From NCBI GenBank assembly GCA_001724025.1, contig MEDJ01000023.1, positions 1-64,000 of the forward strand: a stretch of 64,000 bases of DNA. The letters are read 5' to 3'. Position 1 is the stretch's first letter. Each line of letters opens with the position of its first letter. This document shows positions 42,186 through 52,121 of the stretch, in pieces. The notes under the pieces were generated by a model. It saw nothing but the letters and a program-made list of their open reading frames with translations. It searched no databases and was not told where the DNA came from. Made by a program: the position numbers and the translations under genes. Source of the stretch: Acidobacteria bacterium SCN 69-37. GTDB taxonomy: Bacteria > Acidobacteriota > Vicinamibacteria > Vicinamibacterales > SCN-69-37.

Positions 42186-42308
42186 CGGGGGAAGTCTGCG
42201 TTACGTGGCTGACACGCGGGGTCACGCCTGCCCGCGGCGATTGCCGTGATGTGCCGTTTCGATTATCGTCGCGGTGCACGCATCAATTCCACACCCGGAG
42301 TGCTTTCC

Positions 42309-43973
42309 ATGACCCCTGTCCGTCGTCGTTGTCTGGGCCTCGCGCTGGTTGCGGCGGGCCTGTGCGCCCTGCCGCTCGCCTTGTCGGCTGGCCCGGACCA
42401 CCCACAGGCGGCCTCGACCAGGCCGAAGCTCGTCGTCGTGCTGGTCAACGACCAGTTTCCGAGCGAGTACATCGGACTGTACGGCGGGAATTGGACCGGC
42501 GGATTGCGCCGGCTCGTCGATGAGGGCGCGCTGTTCACGGAGGCGGCATATCCGTATGGCCGCACCGCGACGTGTGCGGGCCACGGGACGATTGGTACCG
42601 GTGCCTTTCCCCAACGGCACGGCCTGGTCGGCAACCAGTGGTTCGATCGCGATCTCGACAAGGCGGTGACGTGCGAGGAGGATGCGTCGGTCACGCCGGT
42701 GGTACTCGGTGACGGCGAGACCACGAACCGGCACAGCGCGAAATACATGATGGTGCCGTCGCTGGCCGATGAGCTGCGTCGGCAGTTGCCGCAGCAGCCG
42801 TCGATCGTGTCCGTGGCCGAGAAGCCGCGGTCGGCGATCGGGCTCGGCGGTCACGGCGGTCCGGGCACCGTCGTGCTGTGGAAGACGGCGGGACGTGTGT
42901 GGTCGACGTCGAGTGCGTACACCGGTACGCCGTGGCCCGATGCCGTCGAGTACGTGCAGCGTCGTCCGATCACGAACGATCGCGGCAAGGTCTGGACCAA
43001 GCTCCTGCCCGAGAGCGCCTATCTCTACGCCGACGATGACCCGGCCGAGCCGACGCCGGCGCCGTGGGGCCGCACGTTCCCGCACCCGCTGGATCCGCGC
43101 GAGGGCGAGGACGAGGGGCTCTTCTATACGGCGTGGGGACGGTCGCCCTGGTCCGACGCGTTCATCGTCGATCTGGCGATCCACCTGATGGAGACGCGAA
43201 AGCTCGGTCAGCACGACGGCACGGACATGCTCGCGCTCAGCCTGGGCGCGCTCGATCAGGCCGGGCACCAATACGGGCCGCGGAGTCACGAGGTGCAGGA
43301 TCTGCTGGCACGGGCGGACGTGGCCATCGGCCGGCTCCTCGACGCGCTCGATCGCCAGGTCGGCCGCGACCACTACGTGCTCGCCTGGTCGGCCGATCAC
43401 GGGGTGGCGCGGATTCCCGAGCAGGTACTCGCCGAAGGGGGACAGGCCGGACGGCTGCCCCCGATCGGGCAGATGGCGACCGGGCTGCTGCAGTGGACGC
43501 TCGGGGCAGGGCGGCACGTGGGACTCGGGGATGGCCCCGAACTGGCGTTGACGCCGCAGGCCCTGGCCACGCTCCGCGAGCGGCCGGACGTGAAGGCGAG
43601 GCTGATGCTGGCGCTGGGGGCGTCGCCCGGCGTCGCGAAGGTCTTCGATCGCGACATGCTGTCGTCGACGACGCCGACAGACGATCCGGATCTGAAGGCG
43701 TGGCGCCTGAGCTACTTCCCCGATCGCAGCGGCGACTTCATCGTCGTGTTGAAGCCGGGCTGGACGTACGACGCCATCCGCACGAATCACGGCACGCAGA
43801 ATGCCTACGATCAGCGTGTCCCGCTCGTCCTGTACGGCGCCGGTGTGCGTCCCGGCACGTACACGACCGCGGCGTCGCCAGCCGACATCGCGCCGACGCT
43901 CGCCGCGCTGGCCGGCATCACGTTGCCACAGGCGCAGGGGCGTGTGCTGACCGAGGCGCTGCAGCCGCGCTGA
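42309..43973 (+). CDS. Secreted phosphodiesterase/alkaline-phosphatase-superfamily protein
   Basis: A 554-residue protein from the ATG at 42309 (upstream frame lacks signal character), with a signal peptide (RCLGLALVAAGLCALPLALSAG). It is an alkaline-phosphatase-superfamily enzyme: VVLVNDQFPSEYIGLYGGNW (first metal Asp), TATCAGHGTIGTGAFPQRHG (nucleophile Thr), SLGALDQAGHQYGPRSHEVQD and AWSADHGVARIPEQV (metal Asp/His). It probably cleaves phosphate mono- or diesters outside the membrane. Substrate not determined. Confidence 0.85.
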   Translation: MTPVRRRCLGLALVAAGLCALPLALSAGPDHPQAASTRPKLVVVLVNDQFPSEYIGLYGGNWTGGLRRLVDEGALFTEAAYPYGRTATCAGHGTIGTGAFPQRHGLVGNQWFDRDLDKAVTCEEDASVTPVVLGDGETTNRHSAKYMMVPSLADELRRQLPQQPSIVSVAEKPRSAIGLGGHGGPGTVVLWKTAGRVWSTSSAYTGTPWPDAVEYVQRRPITNDRGKVWTKLLPESAYLYADDDPAEPTPAPWGRTFPHPLDPREGEDEGLFYTAWGRSPWSDAFIVDLAIHLMETRKLGQHDGTDMLALSLGALDQAGHQYGPRSHEVQDLLARADVAIGRLLDALDRQVGRDHYVLAWSADHGVARIPEQVLAEGGQAGRLPPIGQMATGLLQWTLGAGRHVGLGDGPELALTPQALATLRERPDVKARLMLALGASPGVAKVFDRDMLSSTTPTDDPDLKAWRLSYFPDRSGDFIVVLKPGWTYDAIRTNHGTQNAYDQRVPLVLYGAGVRPGTYTTAASPADIAPTLAALAGITLPQAQGRVLTEALQPR

Positions 43974-43987
43974 GATACGCTCTCCTC

Positions 43988-45082
43988 ATGGGGGGCGTGC
44001 ACCGGCACACGGGAGAGTACGGCGAGGCCGGCAGGCGGCGGCTGCGTGAGGCGCGCGTGCTGCTGGTCGGTGCGGGCGGACTCGGCGCGCCTGCCGCCAT
44101 CGGCCTGGCCGCGGCCGGTGTCGGATCGATCGTGATCGTCGATTTCGATCGTGTCGACGAGAGCAACCTCCAGCGTCAGGTGCTCTTCGAGACGGCCGAC
44201 GTGGGCCGATCGAAGGTCGAGGCCACCCGCACGGCACTGCACCGTCTTACCCCCGCGATCGACGTCGAGGTCATCGACGAGCCGTTCGGCGTCGACAATG
44301 CGGCGCGGCTCGTCGCGGGCGTCGATCTCGTGGTCGACGGGACGGACAACTTCGGGACGCGCTACCTCGTCAACGACGCGTGCGTCATGGGCGGCCGGCC
44401 GAACGTGTTCGGCAGCGTGTCGCGATTCGACGGCCAGGTGGCCGTGTTCGCCGCGCCCGGCGGACCGTGCTATCGCTGCCTGCACCCGGACCCACCACCC
44501 GAGGGCGCCATCCAGAATTGTGCCGAGGGCGGCGTGCTCGGCGTCCTGCCCGGGGTGATTGGATCCCTGCAGGCCGTCGAGGCGGTGAAGGTGCTGGCAG
44601 GCGTTGGCGAACCGCTCGTCGGACGTTTGCTGATCTACGAGGCGCTACGTATGCGCGCACGCGACATCGTCCTGCCGCGCGACCCGCGTTGCCCGGTCTG
44701 CGGCGAGGCGCCGACGATCCGCACGCTGCAGCGGACCGACGTGCTGTGTGCGGCTCCCGTCGATGCGGCGGCGGTGATCGACAGCGCGACGCTGGCCGAC
44801 TGGCGTCGGCGTGCCGTCGCGCATCTGTTGATCGACGTCCGCGAGCCGTCGGAACAGGCCGCGGGCATCATCGAGGGCGCGCGACTCGTGCCGCTCGGCC
44901 GGATTGCCGAGGTGCGGCCTTCCCTGCCTCGCGATCGTCCGGTGATCGTCTATTGCCGCACCGGCTTGCGCAGCGCCCGCGCGGCCTCTCTGCTCCGGGA
45001 CTCGGGGGTCGATGCGCGGAGCCTGACGGGCGGCATCGAGGCCTGGCGGGCAGCAGTTCCCGCGGAGACGACGGGTGGGTAG
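43988..45082 (+). CDS. MoeB/ThiF-type adenylyltransferase fused to rhodanese
   Basis: A 364-residue protein. The E1-like domain has LVGAGGLGAPAAIGLAAAGVG, DRVDESNLQRQVLF and DGTDNFGTRYLVNDAC, and zinc pairs CYRC and CPVCG. The rhodanese domain follows residue 260 (LLIDVREPSEQAAGII) with active Cys in VIVYCRTGLRSARA. Such proteins adenylate and then sulfurate a small ubiquitin-like carrier (ThiS/MoaD type). No carrier gene is adjacent. The SUF locus begins just downstream, which may supply the sulfur. Confidence 0.9.
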   Translation: MGGVHRHTGEYGEAGRRRLREARVLLVGAGGLGAPAAIGLAAAGVGSIVIVDFDRVDESNLQRQVLFETADVGRSKVEATRTALHRLTPAIDVEVIDEPFGVDNAARLVAGVDLVVDGTDNFGTRYLVNDACVMGGRPNVFGSVSRFDGQVAVFAAPGGPCYRCLHPDPPPEGAIQNCAEGGVLGVLPGVIGSLQAVEAVKVLAGVGEPLVGRLLIYEALRMRARDIVLPRDPRCPVCGEAPTIRTLQRTDVLCAAPVDAAAVIDSATLADWRRRAVAHLLIDVREPSEQAAGIIEGARLVPLGRIAEVRPSLPRDRPVIVYCRTGLRSARAASLLRDSGVDARSLTGGIEAWRAAVPAETTGG

Positions 45083-45216
45083 GTCCGGCCCGTCGGGTCT
45101 CGGCTCTTATTAAGATCAGTCTCATCAATGGTTTACGCGAGTCACGTACTTGAACTGCGCCGCGTACCGGGCTAATATGGACTATCTCGGTCGGCATTTC
45201 CTGATTGAGGTTCCCT

Positions 45217-45678
45217 ATGCTGCGACTTTCCAAGAAAGCGGATTACGCCCTGTTGGCCATGAGGCACTTGGCGGCTCACACCGACAGGGGATCGGTATCG
45301 GCGCGTGAGCTGGCGGAGGCGTACGACATTCCGGCGGAACTGCTGGCGAAGGTGCTGCAGAAGCTGGTGCGCGGCAAGCTGCTCGCGTCGCATCAGGGCA
45401 TTCGCGGGGGATATGGCCTCGGTCGCCCGGCGCAGGTGATTTCCGTCGCGGATGTCATCCAGGCTGTCGACGGTCCGCTGACGGTCACGGCGTGTTCGGA
45501 CACCGACCAGAGCTGCGATCAGTATGCGAAGTGCAACATCCGCGATCCGCTGTGGCGCATCAAGGATCGGATCGTGAGCGCGCTCGCGGCGACCTCGGTG
45601 GCCGAGCTGGTGGTCGACGCACCCGTGGTGCCGACGGCCGATCCGATGGTGCGGCCGTTGTCGGTGGTCCGGCGGTAG
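45217..45678 (+). CDS. Rrf2-family regulator of the SUF operon (IscR/SufR-like)
   Basis: A 153-residue regulator from the ATG at 45217. It has an Rrf2 winged helix (LRLSKKADYALLAMRHLA, SARELAEAYDIPAELLAKVLQKL, RGGYGLGRPAQVIS) and three cysteines in CSDTDQSCDQYAKC, matching the C-x6-C-x5-C cluster site of IscR-type proteins. Loss or gain of a [2Fe-2S] cluster would tune the following genes. It heads a rightward series of nine genes. An AT-rich segment at about 45165-45185 may be its promoter. Confidence 0.92.
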   Translation: MLRLSKKADYALLAMRHLAAHTDRGSVSARELAEAYDIPAELLAKVLQKLVRGKLLASHQGIRGGYGLGRPAQVISVADVIQAVDGPLTVTACSDTDQSCDQYAKCNIRDPLWRIKDRIVSALAATSVAELVVDAPVVPTADPMVRPLSVVRR

Positions 45679-45690
45679 CGGGGGGACGAC

Positions 45691-46017
45691 GTGATTACGG
45701 TCACAGCGAGCGCATCGAAACAGATCCGCCAGTTGATCGCGCAGCAGCATCCGCAGGCCTCCGGGCTGCGGGTTGGCGTCAAGGCGGGCGGCTGTTCGGG
45801 ATTCGAGTACGTCTTCGAGTGGGAAGCCGCGCCGCGCGACACCGACCTCGTGTTCGAGGGGCCCGGCGGGACGCGGGTGTGGATCGACCCGCGCAGCCAT
45901 CGGCTGCTCGACGGGACGACGCTCGATTACGACACCAACCTGCTCAACCGCGGGTTCGTCTTCCAGAACCCGCAGGCCAGGAGCACGTGCGGGTGCGGGA
46001 CGTCGTTCTCGGTGTAG
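45691..46017 (+). CDS. A-type iron-sulfur carrier protein (SufA/ErpA type)
   Basis: A 108-residue protein from a GTG. It has the A-type fold and cysteines: [20 protein letters not shown] and [11 protein letters not shown] at the end. It accepts and passes on assembled clusters. Thirteen bases downstream of the Rrf2 gene, so co-transcribed. SufA and ErpA cannot be told apart by sequence here. Confidence 0.9.
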   Translation: MITVTASASKQIRQLIAQQHPQASGLRVGVKAGGCSGFEYVFEWEAAPRDTDLVFEGPGGTRVWIDPRSHRLLDGTTLDYDTNLLNRGFVFQNPQARSTCGCGTSFSV

Positions 46018-46114
46018 TCCGGGACAATCCGCGCGGGGGCTGACTGAGGCTCACGCGCCAGTGCAGGCAGCGCGTCCGGGCAGGGCCCGCGCGAACCAAG
46101 AGAAGAAGAAGCTC

Positions 46115-47557
46115 ATGTCCACTTCCACGGAAACCATCGAACAGCTCGCGACACGCGAGTACAAGTACGGCTTCGAGACCGAGATCGAGACCGACCAGTT
46201 CGCGCCCGGTCTCGACGAGGACGTCGTCCGCCGGCTCTCGGCGACGAAGGGCGAGCCCGAGTGGCTGCTCGAGTTCCGCCTGAAGGCGTTCCGCGTCTGG
46301 CAGAAGATGACCGCGCCGACGTGGCACAACCTGAAGATCGAGCCGATCGACTACCAGGCGATCAGCTACTACTCGGCGCCGAAGAAGAAGCCCGAGCTGA
46401 AGAGCCTCGACGAGGTCGATCCCGAGGTGCGCCGGACGTTCGAAAAGCTCGGGATTCCCATCGAAGAACAGAAGGCGCTGGCCGGCGTGGCCGTCGACGC
46501 GGTGTTCGACAGCGTGTCGGTCGCGACGACGTTCCGCGAGAAGCTGGCCGAGCTCGGCATCATCTTCTGTTCGTTCTCCGAGGCGGTGAAGGAGCACCCG
46601 GACCTGGTCCGGCAGTATCTCGGATCGGTCGTCCCGTACACCGACAATTTCTTCGCCTCGCTCAACTCGGCGGTTTTCAGTGACGGGTCGTTCATCTACC
46701 TGCCCAGGGGGGTGCGCTGCCCGATGGAGCTGTCGACCTACTTCCGGATCAACGCGAAGAACACCGGGCAGTTCGAGCGCACGCTGATCGTGGCCGACGA
46801 GGGCGCGTCGGTGAGCTATCTCGAGGGGTGCACGGCGCCGATGCGCGACGAGAACCAGCTGCACGCCGCGGTCGTGGAGCTCGTGGCACTCGATGGCTCG
46901 ACGATCAAGTACTCGACGATCCAGAACTGGTATCCGGGCGACGCGAACGGCAAGGGTGGCATCTACAACTTCGTGACGAAGCGCGGCAAGGCCATGGCCA
47001 ACGCGAAGATCACGTGGACGCAGGTCGAGACCGGATCCGCGATCACGTGGAAGTACCCGAGCTGCATCCTGGTCGGCGACAACTCGATTGGCGAGTTCTA
47101 CTCGGTGGCCACGACGAACAACTGGCAGCAGGCCGACACCGGGACGAAGATGATCCACCTGGGGAAGAACACCCGCAGCACGATCGTCTCGAAGGGGATC
47201 TCGGCCGGTTTCGGCCAGAACACCTACAGGGGCGAGGTCCGCGTCGGCAAGAACGCGCACAACGCGCGCAACTACTCGCAGTGCGACTCACTGCTCATCG
47301 GCGACCGCTGCGGCGCGCACACGTTCCCGTACCTCGAGATCAAGAACACGTCGGCGAAGGTCGAGCACGAGGCGTCGACCTCCAAGATCGGCGAGGACCA
47401 GATCTTCTACTGCCGGCAGCGCGGGATTCCGACCGAGGACGCCGTCAACATGATCGTCAGCGGCTTCTGCAAGGAAGTGTTCCGCGAACTGCCGATGGAG
47501 TTCGCGGTCGAGGCCCAGAAACTGCTCTCGATCAGCCTCGAGGGATCCGTCGGCTGA
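46115..47557 (+). CDS. sufB: Fe-S cluster assembly protein SufB
   Basis: A 480-residue protein from the ATG at 46115, with AGAAGAAGAA upstream and [10 protein letters not shown] as the expected SufB start; the frame is open further up but not coding. Signatures are [93 protein letters not shown] and [13 protein letters not shown]. SufB is the scaffold where the cluster forms, with SufC and SufD. Length is typical. Confidence 0.97.
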   Translation: MSTSTETIEQLATREYKYGFETEIETDQFAPGLDEDVVRRLSATKGEPEWLLEFRLKAFRVWQKMTAPTWHNLKIEPIDYQAISYYSAPKKKPELKSLDEVDPEVRRTFEKLGIPIEEQKALAGVAVDAVFDSVSVATTFREKLAELGIIFCSFSEAVKEHPDLVRQYLGSVVPYTDNFFASLNSAVFSDGSFIYLPRGVRCPMELSTYFRINAKNTGQFERTLIVADEGASVSYLEGCTAPMRDENQLHAAVVELVALDGSTIKYSTIQNWYPGDANGKGGIYNFVTKRGKAMANAKITWTQVETGSAITWKYPSCILVGDNSIGEFYSVATTNNWQQADTGTKMIHLGKNTRSTIVSKGISAGFGQNTYRGEVRVGKNAHNARNYSQCDSLLIGDRCGAHTFPYLEIKNTSAKVEHEASTSKIGEDQIFYCRQRGIPTEDAVNMIVSGFCKEVFRELPMEFAVEAQKLLSISLEGSVG

Positions 47558-47575
47558 CGCTGGTGGACCAAGCCA

Positions 47576-47660
47576 GGGGTTCGAAGCCAGAAGCCAGAAG
47601 TGCTGGGAACTTCGAAGTGGGAAGTCGGAAGTTGGAAATGGCCGAGAGCCGGTCAGCGGT
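47576..47660. repeat. Short degenerate GGAAGT/GAAGCCA repeats
   Basis: Between sufB and sufC lie tandem words: GAAGCCAGAAGCCAGAAGT and then GAAGTGGGAAGTCGGAAGTTGGAAA, plus GGTAGCCGGTAG. They are not coding and form no stable hairpin. They could be slippage-born filler, or a spacer affecting expression of sufC. Confidence 0.5.
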
Positions 47661-47692
47661 AGCCGGTAGTCGATAGCCGTCAAAGAGGACAC

Positions 47693-48457
<765 letters not shown>

Positions 48458-48459
48458 CC

Positions 48460-49746
48460 ATGACGCAACTCGCCGAGCGGCATGATTCCCTGGCGGCCGG
48501 ATTCGAGGCCCTGAAGCGCGAGCCGGCGTTCGGGCATCAAGGCCTGGCCGAGACGCGGACGCAGGCGTTCGATCGGTTCCTGTCCCGCGGCTTCCCGACC
48601 ACGCGCGACGAGGAGTGGCGCTTCACGAACATCGCGCCCATCGCGGCGCTGCCGCTGGCGCCCGCCGCGGCCCGGACGATCGACGCGGACGTGACCGCGC
48701 GCCTGCAGCCTGCCGGACCCGTCGGTGTCTCGCTCGTCGTGGTCAACGGCCGGCTGGTGGACACGCCGGCCCTGCCGGCGGGCGTGACGATCAGGACCCT
48801 CGATACCGCCACGTCGTCGGACCTGCGGCCCATGCGGCCGGCGGGCGGGACGATCTTCCCGGAACTGAACACGGCGTTCTTCCAGGATCTGGTGGTGATC
48901 GAGATCGCACCGAAAGCGATCGTCATCGATCCGATCCAGGTGCTGTTCGTCACCGTCGCCGACGGCGACGCCCCGCTGGTGTCACCGCGGCTGGTGATCC
49001 GGGCGGGCGAAGCGTCGCAGGCCACGATCTTCGAGACCTACGCCGACGCCTCGCCTGATGCCGTGGCGTTCGTCAATGCCGTGGTCGACGTGGACGTGGC
49101 GCCTGGGGCGATCGTCGATCACGTGAAGCTGCAGCGGCAGAACCCGGTATCGTTCCACCTCGGGGGAACGTTCGTGCGGGTGGCGCGTGCAGGCACGTTC
49201 ACCTCGCACGCCGTGACCGTGGGCGGGCGCATCGGCCGCAACGACATCGTGTCGGTGCTCGATGGCGAGGGCGCCACGTGCACGCTCAACGGCCTCTACG
49301 TCGGCACGGGCGACGCGCTGATCGACACGCACACGACGATCGATCACGCGAAGCCGCACTGCCCGAGCCACGAGATCTACAAGGGCATCCTCGCGGGCCG
49401 CGCGCGGGCCGTGTTCAACGGCAAGATCCTGGTCCGGCTCGACGCGCAGAAGACCGACGCGAAGCAGACGAACAAGGCGCTGCTGCTGACCGACGAGGCG
49501 CAGATCAACACGAAGCCGCAGCTCGAAATCTTCGCCGACGACGTGAAGTGCACGCACGGCGCCGCGATCGGGCAGCTCGACGAGGATGCGCTGTTCTACC
49601 TGAAAGCGCGCGGGATCGGGGCGCTCGACGCGCGGAACATGCTGCTGCACGCGTTTGCGGATGACGTGCTGACGGGCATTCGCCTCGAGACCGTCCGGAC
49701 GACCACGATGGCGCTCGTCGAGCAGATGCTCGGCCTGCCCGCGTAG
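48460..49746 (+). CDS. sufD: Fe-S cluster assembly protein SufD
   Basis: A 428-residue protein sharing the SufB/D beta-helix core. It has FPTTRDEEWRFTNIAPI near the start, then LNGLYVGTGDALIDTHTTIDHAKPHCPSHEIYKGIL, AVFNGKILVRLDAQKTDAKQTN, LLLTDEAQINTKPQLEIFADDVKCTHGAAIGQLDED and LFYLKARGI. Partner of SufB in the SufBC2D complex. It is followed by one palindromic repeat before sufS. Confidence 0.95.
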   Translation: MTQLAERHDSLAAGFEALKREPAFGHQGLAETRTQAFDRFLSRGFPTTRDEEWRFTNIAPIAALPLAPAAARTIDADVTARLQPAGPVGVSLVVVNGRLVDTPALPAGVTIRTLDTATSSDLRPMRPAGGTIFPELNTAFFQDLVVIEIAPKAIVIDPIQVLFVTVADGDAPLVSPRLVIRAGEASQATIFETYADASPDAVAFVNAVVDVDVAPGAIVDHVKLQRQNPVSFHLGGTFVRVARAGTFTSHAVTVGGRIGRNDIVSVLDGEGATCTLNGLYVGTGDALIDTHTTIDHAKPHCPSHEIYKGILAGRARAVFNGKILVRLDAQKTDAKQTNKALLLTDEAQINTKPQLEIFADDVKCTHGAAIGQLDEDALFYLKARGIGALDARNMLLHAFADDVLTGIRLETVRTTTMALVEQMLGLPA

Positions 49747-49796
49747 AGGCAAGTCGGTCCGGTCGCGCGGCTGCGGGCGGCAGCACCGTTTTCGAG

Positions 49797-49818
49797 CGCA
49801 GGGGCTTCAGCCCCTGCG
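49797..49818. repeat. Single GGGGCTTCAGCCCC-type palindrome
   Basis: CGCAGGGGCT and AGCCCCTGCG are perfect 10-base arms around TC. It lies between sufD and sufS, 22 bases before the sufS start. It could fold in the transcript as a processing or attenuation hairpin. Confidence 0.75.
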
Positions 49819-49839
49819 TGGTCGTGGGAGACGACGAAC

Positions 49840-51093
49840 GTGGCAGGAGAACAGGCAGCTCTGGTGACGGCGCCGACGCTGGACCTGGCGGCGGTGCGTG
49901 CGGACTTCCCGGCGCTCGCGCAGCAGGTGCATGGCCGTCCGCTCGTCTATCTCGACAACGGCGCGACCACGCAGAAGCCGCGCGCGGTCATCGAGGCGCT
50001 GGTCCGCTACTACGAGGACGACAACGCCAACGTCCACCGCGGCGTGCACGTGCTCAGCGAGCGCGCCACCGCGGCCTACGAGGGGGCGCGCGATCTCGTG
50101 CGCCAGTTGCTTCACGCCCGTGCCGTGTCGGAAATCGTCTTCACGCGTAATGCCACCGAGGCGATCAACCTCGTGGCACGCGCCTGGGGCGACGCCAACG
50201 TGCATGCCGGCGACGAGGTGCTCATCACCGCGATGGAGCACCACTCGAACATCGTGCCGTGGCAGCAGCTCTGTGCGCGGTCCGGCGCCACGCTGCGCGT
50301 GGTCCCGATCGACGACGGCGGTAACCTGGTGGACGAGGCCCTCGATCGGCTGCTCACCGAACGGACGAAGCTGTTCGCCGTCACGCACGTCTCGAACGCG
50401 CTCGGCACCGTCAATCCCGTGGCCGGACTCGTCGCGCGCGCGAAGGCGGTCGGTGCCCACGTCCTGATCGACGGATCGCAGGCCGTCGGGCACATGGCCG
50501 TCGACGTCGAGGCGCTCGGGGCCGACTTCTACGTCATCACGGGGCACAAGCTGTTCGGACCGACGGGCATCGGCGTGTTGTGGGGGCGTGAAGCGGTGCT
50601 CGACGCGATGCCGCCGTTCATGGGCGGCGGCGACATGATCCGGACTGTCACGCTCGAGTCCAGTACGTGGAACGACCTGCCGTACAAGTTCGAGGCCGGG
50701 ACGCCGCACATCGCCGGCGCGATCGGGCTTGGGGCGGCCATCCGCTACGTGCGCGCGATCGGGTTCGACGCGATCCAGTCGCACGAAGCGGCGATCGTCG
50801 GCGCAGCGGTCGAGCGGCTCCGCGGGATCGCCGGGCTGCGGCTCATCGGCACGCCGCGCGTCCGCGGCGGCCTGATCTCGTTCGTGATGGACGGCGTACA
50901 CCCGCACGACATCGGGACGATCGTCGACCGCGAGGGTGTCGCGATCCGGACCGGGCATCACTGCGCGCAGCCCGTGATGGATCGCTACGGGATTCCCGCG
51001 ACGGCCCGTGCGTCGTTCGCCTTCTACAACTCGGCCGCCGACGTCGACGCGCTCGTCGGCGCGCTCGAACGTGTGCGCGCGATCATGGGGTGA
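49840..51093 (+). CDS. sufS: Cysteine desulfurase SufS
   Basis: A 417-residue PLP enzyme from a GTG at 49840. Signatures are LVYLDNGATTQKPRAVIEAL, NVHRGVHVLSERATAAYEGAR, ITAMEHHSNIVPWQ, the PLP-lysine ITGHKLFGPTGIGVLWG and RTGHHCAQPVMDRYG, where the Cys accepts sulfur. It takes sulfur from cysteine for the SUF scaffold, with SufU as the likely acceptor. Confidence 0.96.
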   Translation: MAGEQAALVTAPTLDLAAVRADFPALAQQVHGRPLVYLDNGATTQKPRAVIEALVRYYEDDNANVHRGVHVLSERATAAYEGARDLVRQLLHARAVSEIVFTRNATEAINLVARAWGDANVHAGDEVLITAMEHHSNIVPWQQLCARSGATLRVVPIDDGGNLVDEALDRLLTERTKLFAVTHVSNALGTVNPVAGLVARAKAVGAHVLIDGSQAVGHMAVDVEALGADFYVITGHKLFGPTGIGVLWGREAVLDAMPPFMGGGDMIRTVTLESSTWNDLPYKFEAGTPHIAGAIGLGAAIRYVRAIGFDAIQSHEAAIVGAAVERLRGIAGLRLIGTPRVRGGLISFVMDGVHPHDIGTIVDREGVAIRTGHHCAQPVMDRYGIPATARASFAFYNSAADVDALVGALERVRAIMG

Positions 51094-51097
51094 GACG

Positions 51098-51586
51098 ATG
51101 GGACTGTTTTCGTTCCTGACCGGGGGGCGTGGAGAAGAGACGCCCGCGGCACCAACCGCACCAGCCGAGAACCCGACGGCATCCGCCGTCGCCGACGTCG
51201 GCGACTGGCAGGTCGAGGCGCTGACCGCGCCGCTGCCGCCCGATCCGACAGTGCCCGTGGCCGAACGCGATCCGGCACTGACCGCGGCCATGCAGGGCGC
51301 GATCATCGAGGAGATCAAGACGGTCTACGATCCGGAGATCCCGGTCGACATCTACGAGCTCGGCCTGATCTACGACATTGCCGTCGACGCGCAGAAGCGT
51401 GTCTACGTGACCATGACGCTGACGAGCCCGGCGTGCCCGTCGGCGCAGCAGCTGCCGAGCGAGGTGCGCTACAAGATCAAGGCGCTCCCCGAGGTGACCG
51501 ACGCGTTCGTCGAGGTGGTGTGGGAACCGCCGTGGGACAAGGATCGGATGTCCGAGGTCGCCAGGCTCCAGCTCGGCTTCATGTGA
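51098..51586 (+). CDS. SufT-like DUF59/MIP18-family protein
   Basis: A 162-residue protein from the ATG at 51098, four bases after sufS. The first 60 residues are low-complexity (Ala/Pro-rich). The DUF59 domain follows: IIEEIKTVYDPEIPVDIYELGLIYDIAV, VTMTLTSPACPSAQQLPSEV and VVWEPPWDKDRMSE. The Cys in SPACP is the conserved one. SufT-type proteins help mature Fe-S proteins. Confidence 0.9.
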   Translation: MGLFSFLTGGRGEETPAAPTAPAENPTASAVADVGDWQVEALTAPLPPDPTVPVAERDPALTAAMQGAIIEEIKTVYDPEIPVDIYELGLIYDIAVDAQKRVYVTMTLTSPACPSAQQLPSEVRYKIKALPEVTDAFVEVVWEPPWDKDRMSEVARLQLGFM

Positions 51587-51608
51587 TCGTCGTCGAGGCT
51601 GTGGTGCC

Positions 51609-52061
51609 ATGTCCGACCTCACGGATCTCTACCAGGAGCTGATCCTCGATCACAACCGCCGCCCGCGGAATTTCGGCGAGCTGGCCGATGCCGATCGCTG
51701 TGCGCACGGACACAATCCGCTGTGCGGCGATCGCTGGACGGTGGCGCTCCGTGTCGATGACGGCGTCATCACGGACGTCCGGTTCACCGGCGCCGGGTGC
51801 GCGATTTCCAAAGCCTCGGCCTCGCTGATGACCGAAGCCGTGCGCGAGCGGCCCGTCGCCGACGCCCTGGCGCTGTTCGATCGGTTCCAGACCGTGCTGA
51901 CCACGCCCATCGATCGTGACGTCGAAACCGACACGCTCGGGAAACTGTCGGTCTTTGCCGGCGTGCGCGAGTTCCCGATGCGCGTCAAGTGCGCCAGCCT
52001 CGCGTGGCACACGCTGAAGGCCGCGCTGCTCGACGAGGCGAGCGTGGTGAAGACCGAGTAG
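51609..52061 (+). CDS. sufU: SufU-type sulfur acceptor/scaffold
   Basis: A 150-residue IscU-fold protein with the SufU pattern: LYQELILDHNRRPRNFGEL, PLCGDRWTVALRV, FTGAGCAISKASASLMTEAV and RVKCASLAWHTLKAAL. The three conserved cysteines and Asp (CGD) are present and the insert typical of SufU precedes the last Cys. It collects sulfur from SufS, usually through a bound zinc. Confidence 0.94.
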   Translation: MSDLTDLYQELILDHNRRPRNFGELADADRCAHGHNPLCGDRWTVALRVDDGVITDVRFTGAGCAISKASASLMTEAVRERPVADALALFDRFQTVLTTPIDRDVETDTLGKLSVFAGVREFPMRVKCASLAWHTLKAALLDEASVVKTE

Positions 52062-52121
52062 CGTCACGGGCCCGTCGCACGGGTGCGACCCCGGGCCGGC
52101 CTTTGGGGGATAATACCGGGC

